Source: AC-52 sp044870295
Lineage (GTDB): Bacteria; Actinomycetota; UBA4738
Length of the DNA: 18,890 nucleotides
Direction: 5' to 3'
Assembly (NCBI GenBank): GCA_044870295.1
Contig: JBIOYQ010000024.1
Location: forward strand, 1 to 18,890
In this document: positions 8,701 through 14,909 of the stretch, in pieces
Layout of the letters: each line of letters opens with the position of its first letter
How positions within the stretch are numbered: the first letter of the stretch is position 1
Notes under the pieces: model-generated
Seen by the model: the letters and a program-made list of their open reading frames with translations, nothing else
Told to the model about the DNA's origin: nothing
Database searches by the model: none
Program-made: the position numbers and the translations under genes

Positions 8701-8945
8701 ACCGCCCCAAGGCCGAAGAGAGGCTCGCGATGATGCTCGCCCTGGCTCGTGAGGAAGGACTCCCGAACTGGGTCGCCGCTCGCATCGTGCTGGTGGGGAC
8801 GCTAGTGGGACCCGAGCTGGCCGGAGGTGAGCAGGCGGTGGCGGACGCCCGCGAACGGCTCGAGGGGGTCGGATGGCTCAACGTGCCGGCGGATGCGGAC
8901 CAGCTGGCAGCGGCGGTGGCCGCCGCCATGCCCGCGCCGGCCTGA
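5715..8945 (+). CDS. Zinc-ribbon, class III nucleotide cyclase, AAA ATPase and TPR regulator
   Basis: This 1076-residue multidomain protein starts with a zinc ribbon (C6-x2-C9 and C20-x2-C23). A class III cyclase domain follows (about 37-220): metal aspartates D45 (FADLAGS) and D89 (KFIGDAV), base-selecting K85, and transition-state N161 and R165 (AVNMAARL). The second substrate-selecting position, usually Asp or Thr three residues before the conserved Gly, is F154 here, so cyclase specificity or activity is in doubt. The AAA/NACHT-like ATPase has Walker A GEPGIGKS (255-262) and Walker B VVMVLEDL (400-407). An unusually acidic segment sits between them at about 343-378. The C-terminal 400 residues are helical TPR-like repeats. 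There is no DNA-binding HTH, so it is probably a cytoplasmic signalling protein rather than a LuxR-type activator. The input signal and output are unknown. Confidence 0.9.
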   Translation: MAGLLCDRCGNPLPEEARFCPRCGAPVAASFATQERKVVTVLFADLAGSTELAARLDPERFREVMAAFFRAVSEELESLRGRAEKFIGDAVMAVWGLPQTHDDDALRAVRAGFAIRNRTARLGQSLALPIPLRVRVGVNTGAVATGSGTADQFFVSGAAVNMAARLQEAAEPDEILVGETTWQLTQHAVEYGPARSVAARGFTEEVKAWPAEALSARSTRRTIPLVDRRRELALLVDAFERVRESGRAHLITILGEPGIGKSRLVDEFIAGLPEDVKVLFGGASDFEEDVTFAPIAEMIMRELGVERDAPPSVVKARLDEVVTDCCDISDAQRVAGRLGLALGLGVEDRDRDGYPAEDGAVVDSDEYVQSEPTERHRYRAAEVRAGLQRFLEGMSRATPVVMVLEDLQAARPDLLEMVEQIVRGIRRSPVLFLCVARDELLENRPNWAGGIPDAVSIRLEPLGPREARELAVAAGEEIDEETAGRIVQHAGGNPFFIVETTGMLMQRHPEHMTGTFHIHQLPPTVQAVVASRLDHLPDDARELLRRASVFARSSFSEWELGLIAEVRPELMQILEDEEFLVRDPDRENVWRFRHDMLRDVAYESLAKRDRLRLHVQVADGLAGSPEADRYPQVIAHHLAQAARASIDLEPTDRSLPERAVKALTRAGDLARWRMESRTAADLYQQALDLAGPEEGWTKREARILSGMGEAWYWLGEFDRARGSLSRALEVAGPDTWTRCHASRFLGDLVLNVDGRPEAAEPLFEDALKAAHELDDPFATARTLLMAGWAPYWKGDLEGARRRFQEALDTARANPERDEWAEARALVSLTSIIFPVGSVQDALELGEEALELGRSIDDPFTIAVAQQNVGNSLRRLMRLDQAFPLLDQAVQTFRDLGAKWELASTIGDRGTIHRLSGRPDRALADYKEALALCRQTGEKSLITWTAGQVVVCLLARGDRTAARRVVEDPSIRGAPADRGADGELLIAQALVDLADGDRPKAEERLAMMLALAREEGLPNWVAARIVLVGTLVGPELAGGEQAVADARERLEGVGWLNVPADADQLAAAVAAAMPAPA

Positions 8946-8955
8946 GCCGTTCGCG

Positions 8956-9576
8956 GTGACCAACGAACCCGTCCTGCCGCACCTCCACCGCGTCGTGGTG
9001 TGGCGTTCGCTCCAGGAGACGGGCCTGGAGTACTGCGGGTTGTGGAGCTATCCGTTGCCGGATCGCTCGGCGTCGGGGTGGGCTTTGCGAGGGACGGCGG
9101 TCGTCGACTACCAGGGCGTCCCCACGGAGGTCCGGTACCGCGTGATCTGCGACGAGCAGTGGCGCACCCGCAGCGTCCACGTGGGTGTGGTCCAGGGGGA
9201 GGCGAAGCGATCGCTGCGCCTTCGGACACACCAAGATGGCCGGTGGTTCTTCGGCGACGAAGAGGTTCCCCAGTACCGCGGGTGCATCGACGTCGATCTC
9301 GGGATCGGGGCTTCCACGAACACGCTGCCCATCCGGCGGCTCGGGCTGGAGGTGGGCCAGTCGGCGAAGGTCGACGCGGCGTGGGTCCGGTTCCCCGACC
9401 TCGAGCTGGCGTTGTTGCCGCAGCGCTACACGCGACTGGCCGAGGACCGGTATCGGTACGAGTCGCTGGACAGCGAGTTCACGGCCGACCTCGTGGTGGA
9501 CGACCTGGGGCTGGTCGTGCATTACCCGCAGTGGTGTGAGCGCGTGGCCGCGTCCGATCAGCAACCGAACCGGTAA
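8956..9576 (+). CDS. Putative glycolipid-binding (DUF1089-like) protein
   Basis: This 206-residue protein starts at GTG 8956, 10 nt after the cyclase stop, so the two genes are probably cotranscribed. The sequence runs from an N-terminal VVWRSLQETGLEYC to a C-terminal LVVHYPQWCERVA. In between are EVRYRVICDEQWRTRSV, DGRWFFGDEEVPQYRGCIDVDLG and TNTLPIRRLGLEVG. These features match the putative glycolipid-binding family (PF06475, former DUF1089), a beta-barrel family with no established cellular role. There is no signal peptide or membrane segment, so it is cytoplasmic as read. Pairing with a nucleotide cyclase/ATPase is suggestive but gives no function. The family call is from recall. Confidence 0.75.
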   Translation: MTNEPVLPHLHRVVVWRSLQETGLEYCGLWSYPLPDRSASGWALRGTAVVDYQGVPTEVRYRVICDEQWRTRSVHVGVVQGEAKRSLRLRTHQDGRWFFGDEEVPQYRGCIDVDLGIGASTNTLPIRRLGLEVGQSAKVDAAWVRFPDLELALLPQRYTRLAEDRYRYESLDSEFTADLVVDDLGLVVHYPQWCERVAASDQQPNR

Positions 9577-9579
9577 CCT
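9574..9579 (+). promoter_or_regulatory. Candidate -10 box for a leaderless acyl-CoA dehydrogenase transcript
   Basis: TAACCT fits TANNNT and sits 7 nt before ATG 9587. Its first three bases are the TAA stop codon of the preceding gene. There is no Shine-Dalgarno before 9587, which supports a leaderless start. No clear -35 is seen. Confidence 0.42.
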
Positions 9580-9586
9580 TCCGGCC

Positions 9587-10750
9587 ATGGACTTCGACCT
9601 GAGCCCGGAGCAACAGGAGTTCCGCCGGGCCGTGCGGGAGTTCGCCGACGAGGTCATCGCCCCTCGAGCCGAGGAGATGGACCGGCTCGAGGAGTTCCCG
9701 GTCGACATCGTCAAACAGATGGGCCAGATGGGTCTGTTCGGGCTGCCCTTCCCCGAGGAGTACGGAGGGCAAGGCGCCGACTTCCTGACCTTCGCCATCG
9801 CGGTGGAAGAGGTGGCCCGGGTGGATTCCTCCATGGCCATCACGCTCGAGGCGGGGGTCGGGCTCGGGGCCAATCCCATCTACCACTTCGGGTCCGAGGA
9901 GCAGAAGCAGCGGTGGCTGGTGCCGATGTGCCGCGGCGAGATCCTCGGCGCGTTCGGCTTGACCGAGCCGGGGGGTGGGTCGGATGCCGGCGCCACCAAG
10001 ACCACCGCGACCCTGGTCGACGGCGAGTGGGTCATCAACGGATCGAAGGCGTTCATCACGAACTCCGGCACCGAGATCACGGGGCTGGTCACCATCACCG
10101 CCGTCACGGATGCGGCCGTCGACGGCCGCAAGGAGATCTCCGCGATCATCGTGCCGGCCGGCACGCCCGGCTTCGAGGTGGGCAGGTCCTACCGCAAGGT
10201 CGGCTGGCGCGCCTCGGATACCCACGAGCTCGCGTTCTCCGACTGTCGCGTGCCAGAGCAGAACTTGGTGGGGGAGCGGGGGAAGGGGTACGCGCAGTTC
10301 CTCCAGACCCTCGACGATGGGCGCATCGCCGTCGCCGCCATGGGCGTCGGGCTGGCGCAAGGATGCCTCGAAGCCTGCGTGCGATACGCCGGTGAGCGCG
10401 CGGCCTTCGGCCGGCCGATCGCAGCCTTCCAGGCCATCCAGTTCAAGATCGCCGACATGAAGGTGGCGGTGGAGACCGCCCGGCTGGCCACGTATCGGGC
10501 CGCCTGGCTGCGCGACCTGGGCCGTTCGTACAAGGCCGAGGCGGCCCTGGCCAAGCTCTACGCCAGCGAGATCGCCGTGGACGCGGCCCGTGAGGCCGTC
10601 CAGATCCACGGCGGGTACGGGTTCATGGAGGACTTCCCGGTCGCCCGGTTCTACCGGGACTCGAAGGCCCTGGAGATCGGCGAAGGGACCAGCGAGATCA
10701 TGCGGTGGATCATCGCCCGCGACCTGGGGCTGGACGACGCCGACGCTTGA
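9587..10750 (+). CDS. Acyl-CoA dehydrogenase (short/medium-chain type)
   Basis: This 387-residue flavoenzyme oxidises an acyl-CoA to the 2-enoyl-CoA and passes electrons to electron-transfer flavoprotein. Family signatures are clear: GLTEPGGGSDAGATKTTA (flavin and substrate binding), DGRIAVAAMGVGLAQ, and IHGGYGFMEDFPVARFYRD. The catalytic base is E366 in IGEGTSEIMR, the same place as MCAD Glu376. Isovaleryl-CoA dehydrogenases normally have Ala or Gly there and use a glutamate on another helix. This enzyme is therefore a butyryl/short-to-medium-chain or 2-methyl-branched type, not an obvious isovaleryl-CoA dehydrogenase, despite the leucine-type operon 4 kb upstream. Length is normal. It appears monocistronic. 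Confidence 0.95.
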   Translation: MDFDLSPEQQEFRRAVREFADEVIAPRAEEMDRLEEFPVDIVKQMGQMGLFGLPFPEEYGGQGADFLTFAIAVEEVARVDSSMAITLEAGVGLGANPIYHFGSEEQKQRWLVPMCRGEILGAFGLTEPGGGSDAGATKTTATLVDGEWVINGSKAFITNSGTEITGLVTITAVTDAAVDGRKEISAIIVPAGTPGFEVGRSYRKVGWRASDTHELAFSDCRVPEQNLVGERGKGYAQFLQTLDDGRIAVAAMGVGLAQGCLEACVRYAGERAAFGRPIAAFQAIQFKIADMKVAVETARLATYRAAWLRDLGRSYKAEAALAKLYASEIAVDAAREAVQIHGGYGFMEDFPVARFYRDSKALEIGEGTSEIMRWIIARDLGLDDADA

Positions 10751-10783
10751 GTGACGCATTTCCCACGATCGAATGGGTCGATG

Positions 10784-10916
10784 GGCGGCTTTTGACCCTC
10801 AAGGACGCAATCTGGATTGCCGAAATCCAGGTAAATGGTTGAACGGGGGGACCTGGTGAGGCACGCTATTCGCGCCTTGACAGCGACTGGCCCCGTCAGG
10901 TACGGATAGAGCCTCC
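10784..10916 (+). promoter_or_regulatory. Structured leader, candidate c-di-AMP (ydaO/yuaA) riboswitch
   Basis: The 187-bp gap before the M23 peptidase gene is rich in pairing. The ends could form a closing stem: GGCGGCTTT (10784-10792) with AGAGCCTCC (10908-10916), with one mismatch and one wobble. CTGGATT/AATCCAG (10812-10818/10824-10830) competes with CCAGGT/ACCTGG (10827-10832/10851-10856), and GAGGC/GCCTT makes another hairpin at 10858-10878. Several segments resemble, from memory, the ydaO/yuaA consensus in the right order: CCGAAATCC (10820), CGGGGGGACC (10844), GGTGAGGC (10855), CCGTCAGGTA (10893) and TAGAGCC (10907). That riboswitch class often precedes cell-wall hydrolase genes in actinobacteria, as here. 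The match is imperfect: the canonical GGGGUGAAUC and CAGCUAAC are degenerate. Confidence 0.42.
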
Positions 10917-10937
10917 TTGAAGAGCTTCCATACATCC

Positions 10938-12131
10938 ATGGCTGCCCGCCTGCTGGCCACGCTCGCCGCCACCGCCCTGGTGGGGGCCCTTGCGGTGGGC
11001 CCCGTGGCTGCGGACAGCGCTCAGACCAAGAAGGAGCTCGACGCCGCGCTGGCGAAGCTCCACAAGCTCGAGGACCAGGTCGCCTCGGCCACCGCCACGG
11101 TCCACAAGCTGCAGGACGAGGCCAACGCCCTGGTCGCCGAGATCCTCCACGTGCAGGACCGGCTGGCGAACACCCAGTTCAAGATCGTGAAGAAGGAGCA
11201 GGAGATCCAGGACGCTCAGGCGCAGTTCGACGCCACCCGCGAGCAGCTGAACCAGCGGGCATGGGCCGCCTACGAGAACGGCCCCGGCTCGAGCTTGGAG
11301 TTCCTCCTCGGCGCCACCACACTCGCCGACTTGGCAGACCGGATGCAGATCGTGAACAGCGCGGCGCAGAGCGACCAGGATCTGATCATCTCCATCCAGG
11401 AGGAGGAGAACCGGCTGCGGGCGAAGCAGGCGGAGTTGGAGTCGCTCCAGACCACGCTCCAGGAGGACCAGGCCGCCCTGGAGAAGCAGAACAAGGACCT
11501 CCAGGCGAAGCTGGAGGCGCAGAAAGAGGTCCAGGACCAGCTGGCCGCCGACCAGGCAGCCGAGCAGAGCATCGTCAACGACCTCAACACGAAGTACAAG
11601 AACCAGAAGGCCGCCGAAGAGGCCGCGGCCGAGCTGGCTCGACAGCAGCAGAACCAACAGAACGGCAGCTTCAAGAGCTACAGCGCGTTCAACGCATGCC
11701 CGGTCAACGGCGCGGCGTACGGCGACGACTTCGGCGCGCCCAGGTATGGCGGTGGCTACCATCCCCATGCGGGCAACGACATGTTCGCCGCCCGGAACAC
11801 ACCCATCCACGCACCGTTCTCGGGGACCGTCGAAGACGCCTCGAACGGCCTCGGCGGGATCTCGTTGAAGGTCTACGGCAGCCTGGGGTTCGTGTACAAC
11901 GCCCACCTCGACCACATCCAGTCCGGCGTGGTGGGGACCACGGTCTCCGCCGGAACCGTCATCGGGTACGTCGGGAACAGCGGGGACGCACAGGGCGGCG
12001 CCACGCACGACCACTTCGAATGGCATCCGAACAACCCGAACGCATGGCCAACGTGGAAGAGCGCGTACGGCTACACGCAGATCGGGGACGCCATCGATCC
12101 CTACCCCTTCCTCCGGTACGTCTGCGGCTAG
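10938..12131 (+). CDS. Secreted coiled-coil M23 metallopeptidase (cell-wall hydrolase)
   Basis: This 397-residue protein has a signal peptide (R4, hydrophobic core to residue 20, likely cleavage after PVAA25). A long Gln/Glu/Lys-rich coiled coil spans about residues 30-235. The C-terminal LytM/M23 domain has zinc ligands H277 and D281 (HAGND) and H359 in THDHFEW, with NAHLDH supplying the usual catalytic His. It should cut peptidoglycan cross-bridges or, like NlpD/EnvC-type proteins, regulate an amidase; all ligands are present, so it is probably active. I chose ATG 10938. An in-frame TTG at 10917 would add seven residues including a lysine and is a real alternative, starting just after the riboswitch-like leader. 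No strong Shine-Dalgarno precedes either start. Confidence 0.9.
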   Translation: MAARLLATLAATALVGALAVGPVAADSAQTKKELDAALAKLHKLEDQVASATATVHKLQDEANALVAEILHVQDRLANTQFKIVKKEQEIQDAQAQFDATREQLNQRAWAAYENGPGSSLEFLLGATTLADLADRMQIVNSAAQSDQDLIISIQEEENRLRAKQAELESLQTTLQEDQAALEKQNKDLQAKLEAQKEVQDQLAADQAAEQSIVNDLNTKYKNQKAAEEAAAELARQQQNQQNGSFKSYSAFNACPVNGAAYGDDFGAPRYGGGYHPHAGNDMFAARNTPIHAPFSGTVEDASNGLGGISLKVYGSLGFVYNAHLDHIQSGVVGTTVSAGTVIGYVGNSGDAQGGATHDHFEWHPNNPNAWPTWKSAYGYTQIGDAIDPYPFLRYVCG

Positions 12132-12189
12132 CCCTTCTTCGCTCTCAGCTGTAGGAACGAGAGAACCGGAGCCCGAACACGCCCATGGG

Positions 12190-12195
12190 TATACT
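12190..12195 (+). promoter_or_regulatory. Candidate -10 box for the mutase gene
   Basis: TATACT is a near-perfect -10 hexamer, 9 nt before ATG 12205. The transcript would be leaderless or carry only 2-3 leader bases. There is no Shine-Dalgarno and no clear -35. The gap after the peptidase gene (12132-12189) has only a weak CTCTC/GAGAG hairpin and no good terminator. Confidence 0.5.
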
Positions 12196-12204
12196 CCCCG
12201 CGCC

Positions 12205-14199
12205 ATGAGCGGCGAGCAGGCTTCCCCCCGCCGGCGCGACGACCCCTGGATCTTTCGGACCTACGCGGGCTACGCCTCCCCGAAGCACACCAACGCGAGG
12301 TTCCGGACGAACCTGGCGAAGGGGCAGACGGGGCTCTCCGTCGCCTTCGACCTTCCCACGCAGACCGGCTACGACAGCGACGCGGTGATGGCCCGCGGCG
12401 AGGTCGGGAGGGTCGGTGTCCCCGTCGGGCACGTCGGTGACCTCATGACGGTGTTCGACGGCATCCCGCTCGACCGGATGAACACGTCGATGACCATCAA
12501 CGCCACCGCCGTGTGGCTGCTCGCGTTGTATGTGGCGGTCGCGGACGACCGGGCGTGCCCCCGGGCCGACCTGTCCGGGACCACCCAGAACGACATCCTG
12601 AAGGAATTCCTGGCCCGAGGGACGCACATCTTCCCTCCGGCGGCGTCGATGCGCCTGACCACCGACCTCATCACGTGGACGCTGACCGAGACGCCCCGGT
12701 GGAACCCGATCAACGTGTGCTCCTACCACCTCCAGGAGGCGGGTGCCGATCCGGTGCTGGAGGTGGCGTTCACACTGGCGAACGCCATCGCCGTGCTCGA
12801 CGCCACTCGCGCGACGGGACGCGTGCCCGATGAGCGGTTCCCGGCGCTGGTCGGCCGGATGTCGTTCTTCGTCAACGCCGGCATCCGGTTCGTGCAGGAG
12901 ATCTGCAAGATGCGCGCCTTCACCCGGCTGTGGGACCGGATCGCCCGCGAGCGCTACGGCGTGCAGGATGCTGCGCTGCGCCGGTTCCGGTACGGCGTCC
13001 AGGTGAACTCGCTGGGGCTGACCGCAGAGCAGCCCGAGAACAACGCTTATCGGATCCTGTTGGAGATGCTGGCGGTCACCTTGTCGCGCGACGCGCGGGC
13101 CAGGGCCGTGCAGCTCCCGGCGTGGAACGAGGCCCTCGGGCTTCCTCGGGCCTGGGACCAGCAGTGGTCGCTTCGGGCCCAGCAGATCCTGGCCTTCGAG
13201 ACCGACCTCCTGGAGCACGGCGATCTGTTCGAGGGGTCGAAGGTGGTCGAGGAGGGGACCCGAGAGGTCGAGGACCATGCGTGGCAGGAGTTGCAGCGCG
13301 TCCTGGACCTGGGCGGGTCGGTCGAGGCGCTGGGATACATGAAGGAGCGCCTGGTGGCGTCCCTGGCCGAGCGCCTCCGACGGATCGAGTCCGGCGAACA
13401 GGTGGTCGTCGGGGTGAACCAGTACGTGGAGAGCGAGCCGTCGCCCCTGTCGGAAGGGATGGGTGAGGGGCTCGGGTTCGTCGAGCGCATCGAGGCGGAG
13501 GCCGAACGCGACCGCGTCGACGAGTTGCGATCGTGGCGGGCGAACCGTGAGGCCGACGGGGCCCGGAGGGCTCTCGAGGCGCTGCGGCGGGCCGCCGAGG
13601 ACGGCGACAACGTGGTCCCGGTCTCCATCGAGGCGGCAAAGGCCGGCGTCACGACGGGCGAGTGGGCCGACGCGCTGCGAGAGGTGTTCGGCGATTACCG
13701 GCCGCCCACCGGCGTCGGTCGCGGTATCGCGACCCGATCCGACGGAGAAACCATGGCCGAGGTGCGAAGGAAGGTCGTCGAGGCGGCCGATCGGCTCGGT
13801 GTGGCGCGTCTCCGAATGCTGGTGGGGAAGCCCGGGCTCGACGGCCATTCCAACGCGGCCGAGCAGCTCGCCGTGCGGGCGCGAGACGCCGGCTTCGAGG
13901 TGATCTATCAGGGGATCCGCCTGACCCCGGAGGAGATCGCCCGGGCCGCGGCCGACGAGGACGTGCACGTGATCGGTCTGTCGATCCTGTCGGGGGCGCA
14001 CGGAATGCTGGTGCCCGAGGTCCTCCGGCGGTTGCGGTCCGAGGGCGTCGACCCGGACCGGGTCCGCGTGGTGGTCGGTGGCATCATCCCGGAGCAGGAT
14101 GCCCAGGAGCTCATCGACCAGGGCGTGGCGCGTGTCTACACGCCGCTCGATCACGATCTGACGCTGATCGTGGGTGAGATCGCCGACCTGCTCGGCTGA
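12205..14199 (+). CDS. meaA: B12-dependent acyl-CoA mutase, MeaA/ethylmalonyl-CoA mutase type
   Basis: This 664-residue single-chain mutase carries an N-terminal substrate TIM barrel (to about residue 500) and a C-terminal cobalamin domain (about 530-664). Barrel motifs FDLPTQTGYD (48-57), MNTSMTINATAVWLLALY, GTTQNDILKE and NPINVCSYHLQEAGA match MeaA/ethylmalonyl-CoA mutases rather than methylmalonyl-CoA mutase (which has FDLATHRGYD). The reaction would be ethylmalonyl-CoA to methylsuccinyl-CoA by adenosylcobalamin radical chemistry. In the B12 domain the base-off signature is D546-G-H548-S-N-A551: the lower-ligand His is present but the usual final Gly of DxHxxG is Ala. GLSILSG and VVVGGIIP follow normally. 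No crotonyl-CoA carboxylase/reductase is in the window. It converges on dedA with 11 bp between stops. Confidence 0.88.
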   Translation: MSGEQASPRRRDDPWIFRTYAGYASPKHTNARFRTNLAKGQTGLSVAFDLPTQTGYDSDAVMARGEVGRVGVPVGHVGDLMTVFDGIPLDRMNTSMTINATAVWLLALYVAVADDRACPRADLSGTTQNDILKEFLARGTHIFPPAASMRLTTDLITWTLTETPRWNPINVCSYHLQEAGADPVLEVAFTLANAIAVLDATRATGRVPDERFPALVGRMSFFVNAGIRFVQEICKMRAFTRLWDRIARERYGVQDAALRRFRYGVQVNSLGLTAEQPENNAYRILLEMLAVTLSRDARARAVQLPAWNEALGLPRAWDQQWSLRAQQILAFETDLLEHGDLFEGSKVVEEGTREVEDHAWQELQRVLDLGGSVEALGYMKERLVASLAERLRRIESGEQVVVGVNQYVESEPSPLSEGMGEGLGFVERIEAEAERDRVDELRSWRANREADGARRALEALRRAAEDGDNVVPVSIEAAKAGVTTGEWADALREVFGDYRPPTGVGRGIATRSDGETMAEVRRKVVEAADRLGVARLRMLVGKPGLDGHSNAAEQLAVRARDAGFEVIYQGIRLTPEEIARAAADEDVHVIGLSILSGAHGMLVPEVLRRLRSEGVDPDRVRVVVGGIIPEQDAQELIDQGVARVYTPLDHDLTLIVGEIADLLG

Positions 14200-14215
14200 C
14201 CCCTCGCCGGTCAGC
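14195..14215. terminator. Bidirectional hairpin spanning both convergent stop codons
   Basis: GCTGACC (14195-14201) pairs perfectly with GGTCAGC (14209-14215) over a 7-nt loop. The mutase stop TGA (14197-14199) lies in the left arm, and the dedA stop (TCA 14211-14213 on the plus strand) lies in the right arm. On the plus strand it is followed by a pyrimidine-rich run (TCTTCGTCGTCTC) rather than a pure T-tract. The symmetry and position between convergent genes point to a shared terminator. Confidence 0.55.
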
Positions 14216-14867
14216 TCTTCGTCGTCTCGGTCTTGCGCTCCCGGCGCTCCTGGCGCTTCTTCCAGAGGTACCGCCCGGCGAAGAACAGCACGATCAGGGC
14301 CAGGACCCCATAGCCGAACCGCGACAGCACCTTGTCGATGAAGGCGAGGTTTCGCCCGAAGTAGTAACCGAAGATCGAGATGCCGGTGGCCCACACGATG
14401 ATCGCCGGCACGTCGAACAGCAGGAACCGGAAGTAGGGCATCTTCCCAGCCCCCGCGGTGAAGGGGATGAACGCGCCGGCCGCGGTGGCATAGCGGCCGA
14501 TGGCGACCGTCTTCCCGCCGTGCCTCCTGAAGTAGTCCTCGGACTCGTCGATGACCCTCGACAGGCGCGGGCCTACGAAGGGCAGGTGCCGGATCAGCCG
14601 TATGCCGAAGCGCCGCCCCAGGTAGAAGCCGACGGACTCGCCGCAGATGGCCGCGAGGGAGCCGACGACGATGACCAAGGCCAGGCTCATCTTTCCCTGG
14701 GACGCGTAGACGCCGCCCAGCGCCAGGATCAGGTCGCCGGGAACGATCAGCCCCAGGAAGATCGACCGCTCCAGCAGCACCCCACCGGCGATGATCAGGT
14801 ACCCGGCCGTGAGGAACGCGGGCTCCAGCTCATGGACGATGCGTTCGACCAGGGTGAGGGCAAGCAT
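14211..14867 (-). CDS. DedA/SNARE-associated family membrane protein
   Basis: This 218-residue integral membrane protein belongs to the DedA family, members of which are linked to phospholipid flipping and membrane-potential maintenance. It has hydrophobic segments at about 18-42, 45-78, 121-140, 147-172 and 184-202, and a basic cytoplasmic tail rich in Lys, Arg and Glu. Conserved acidic residues E33 and D45 (LLERSIFLGLIVPGD) have the 12-residue spacing of the essential pair in E. coli YqjA/YghB. R125 in IGRYATAAG corresponds to the first essential Arg, but the second Arg six residues later is G131. The start is ATG 14867. A TACACA box 6 nt upstream on the minus strand might allow leaderless transcription, but this is weak. 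It is divergent from the hydroxyacyl-CoA dehydrogenase gene. Confidence 0.88.
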   Translation of the reverse strand: MLALTLVERIVHELEPAFLTAGYLIIAGGVLLERSIFLGLIVPGDLILALGGVYASQGKMSLALVIVVGSLAAICGESVGFYLGRRFGIRLIRHLPFVGPRLSRVIDESEDYFRRHGGKTVAIGRYATAAGAFIPFTAGAGKMPYFRFLLFDVPAIIVWATGISIFGYYFGRNLAFIDKVLSRFGYGVLALIVLFFAGRYLWKKRQERRERKTETTKS

Positions 14868-14877
14868 CGCCCATGTG

Positions 14878-14883
14878 TACCAT
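14878..14883 (+). promoter_or_regulatory. Candidate -10 box for the hydroxyacyl-CoA dehydrogenase operon
   Basis: TACCAT lies 26 bp before ATG 14910. A start near 14890 would leave a leader holding a strong Shine-Dalgarno, AAGGGGAGG (14896-14904), 5 nt before the ATG. It overlaps the possible promoter of the divergent dedA gene in a 42-bp intergenic gap. Confidence 0.35.
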
Positions 14884-14909
14884 GAGGCCCACTTCAAGGG
14901 GAGGAACAC

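Noticed and set aside
10812..10830. Perfect 7-bp hairpin as an intrinsic terminator of the acyl-CoA dehydrogenase gene
   Set aside because: The stem is AT-rich for this genome and is followed by GTAAATGGTT, with no T-tract. It fits better as part of the leader structure.
10877..10906. TTGACA followed 18 bp later by TACGGA, a possible sigma-70-type promoter for the M23 gene
   Set aside because: The -35 is perfect, but the -10 lacks the final T and both fall inside the structured, riboswitch-like region. Kept as an alternative explanation rather than annotated.
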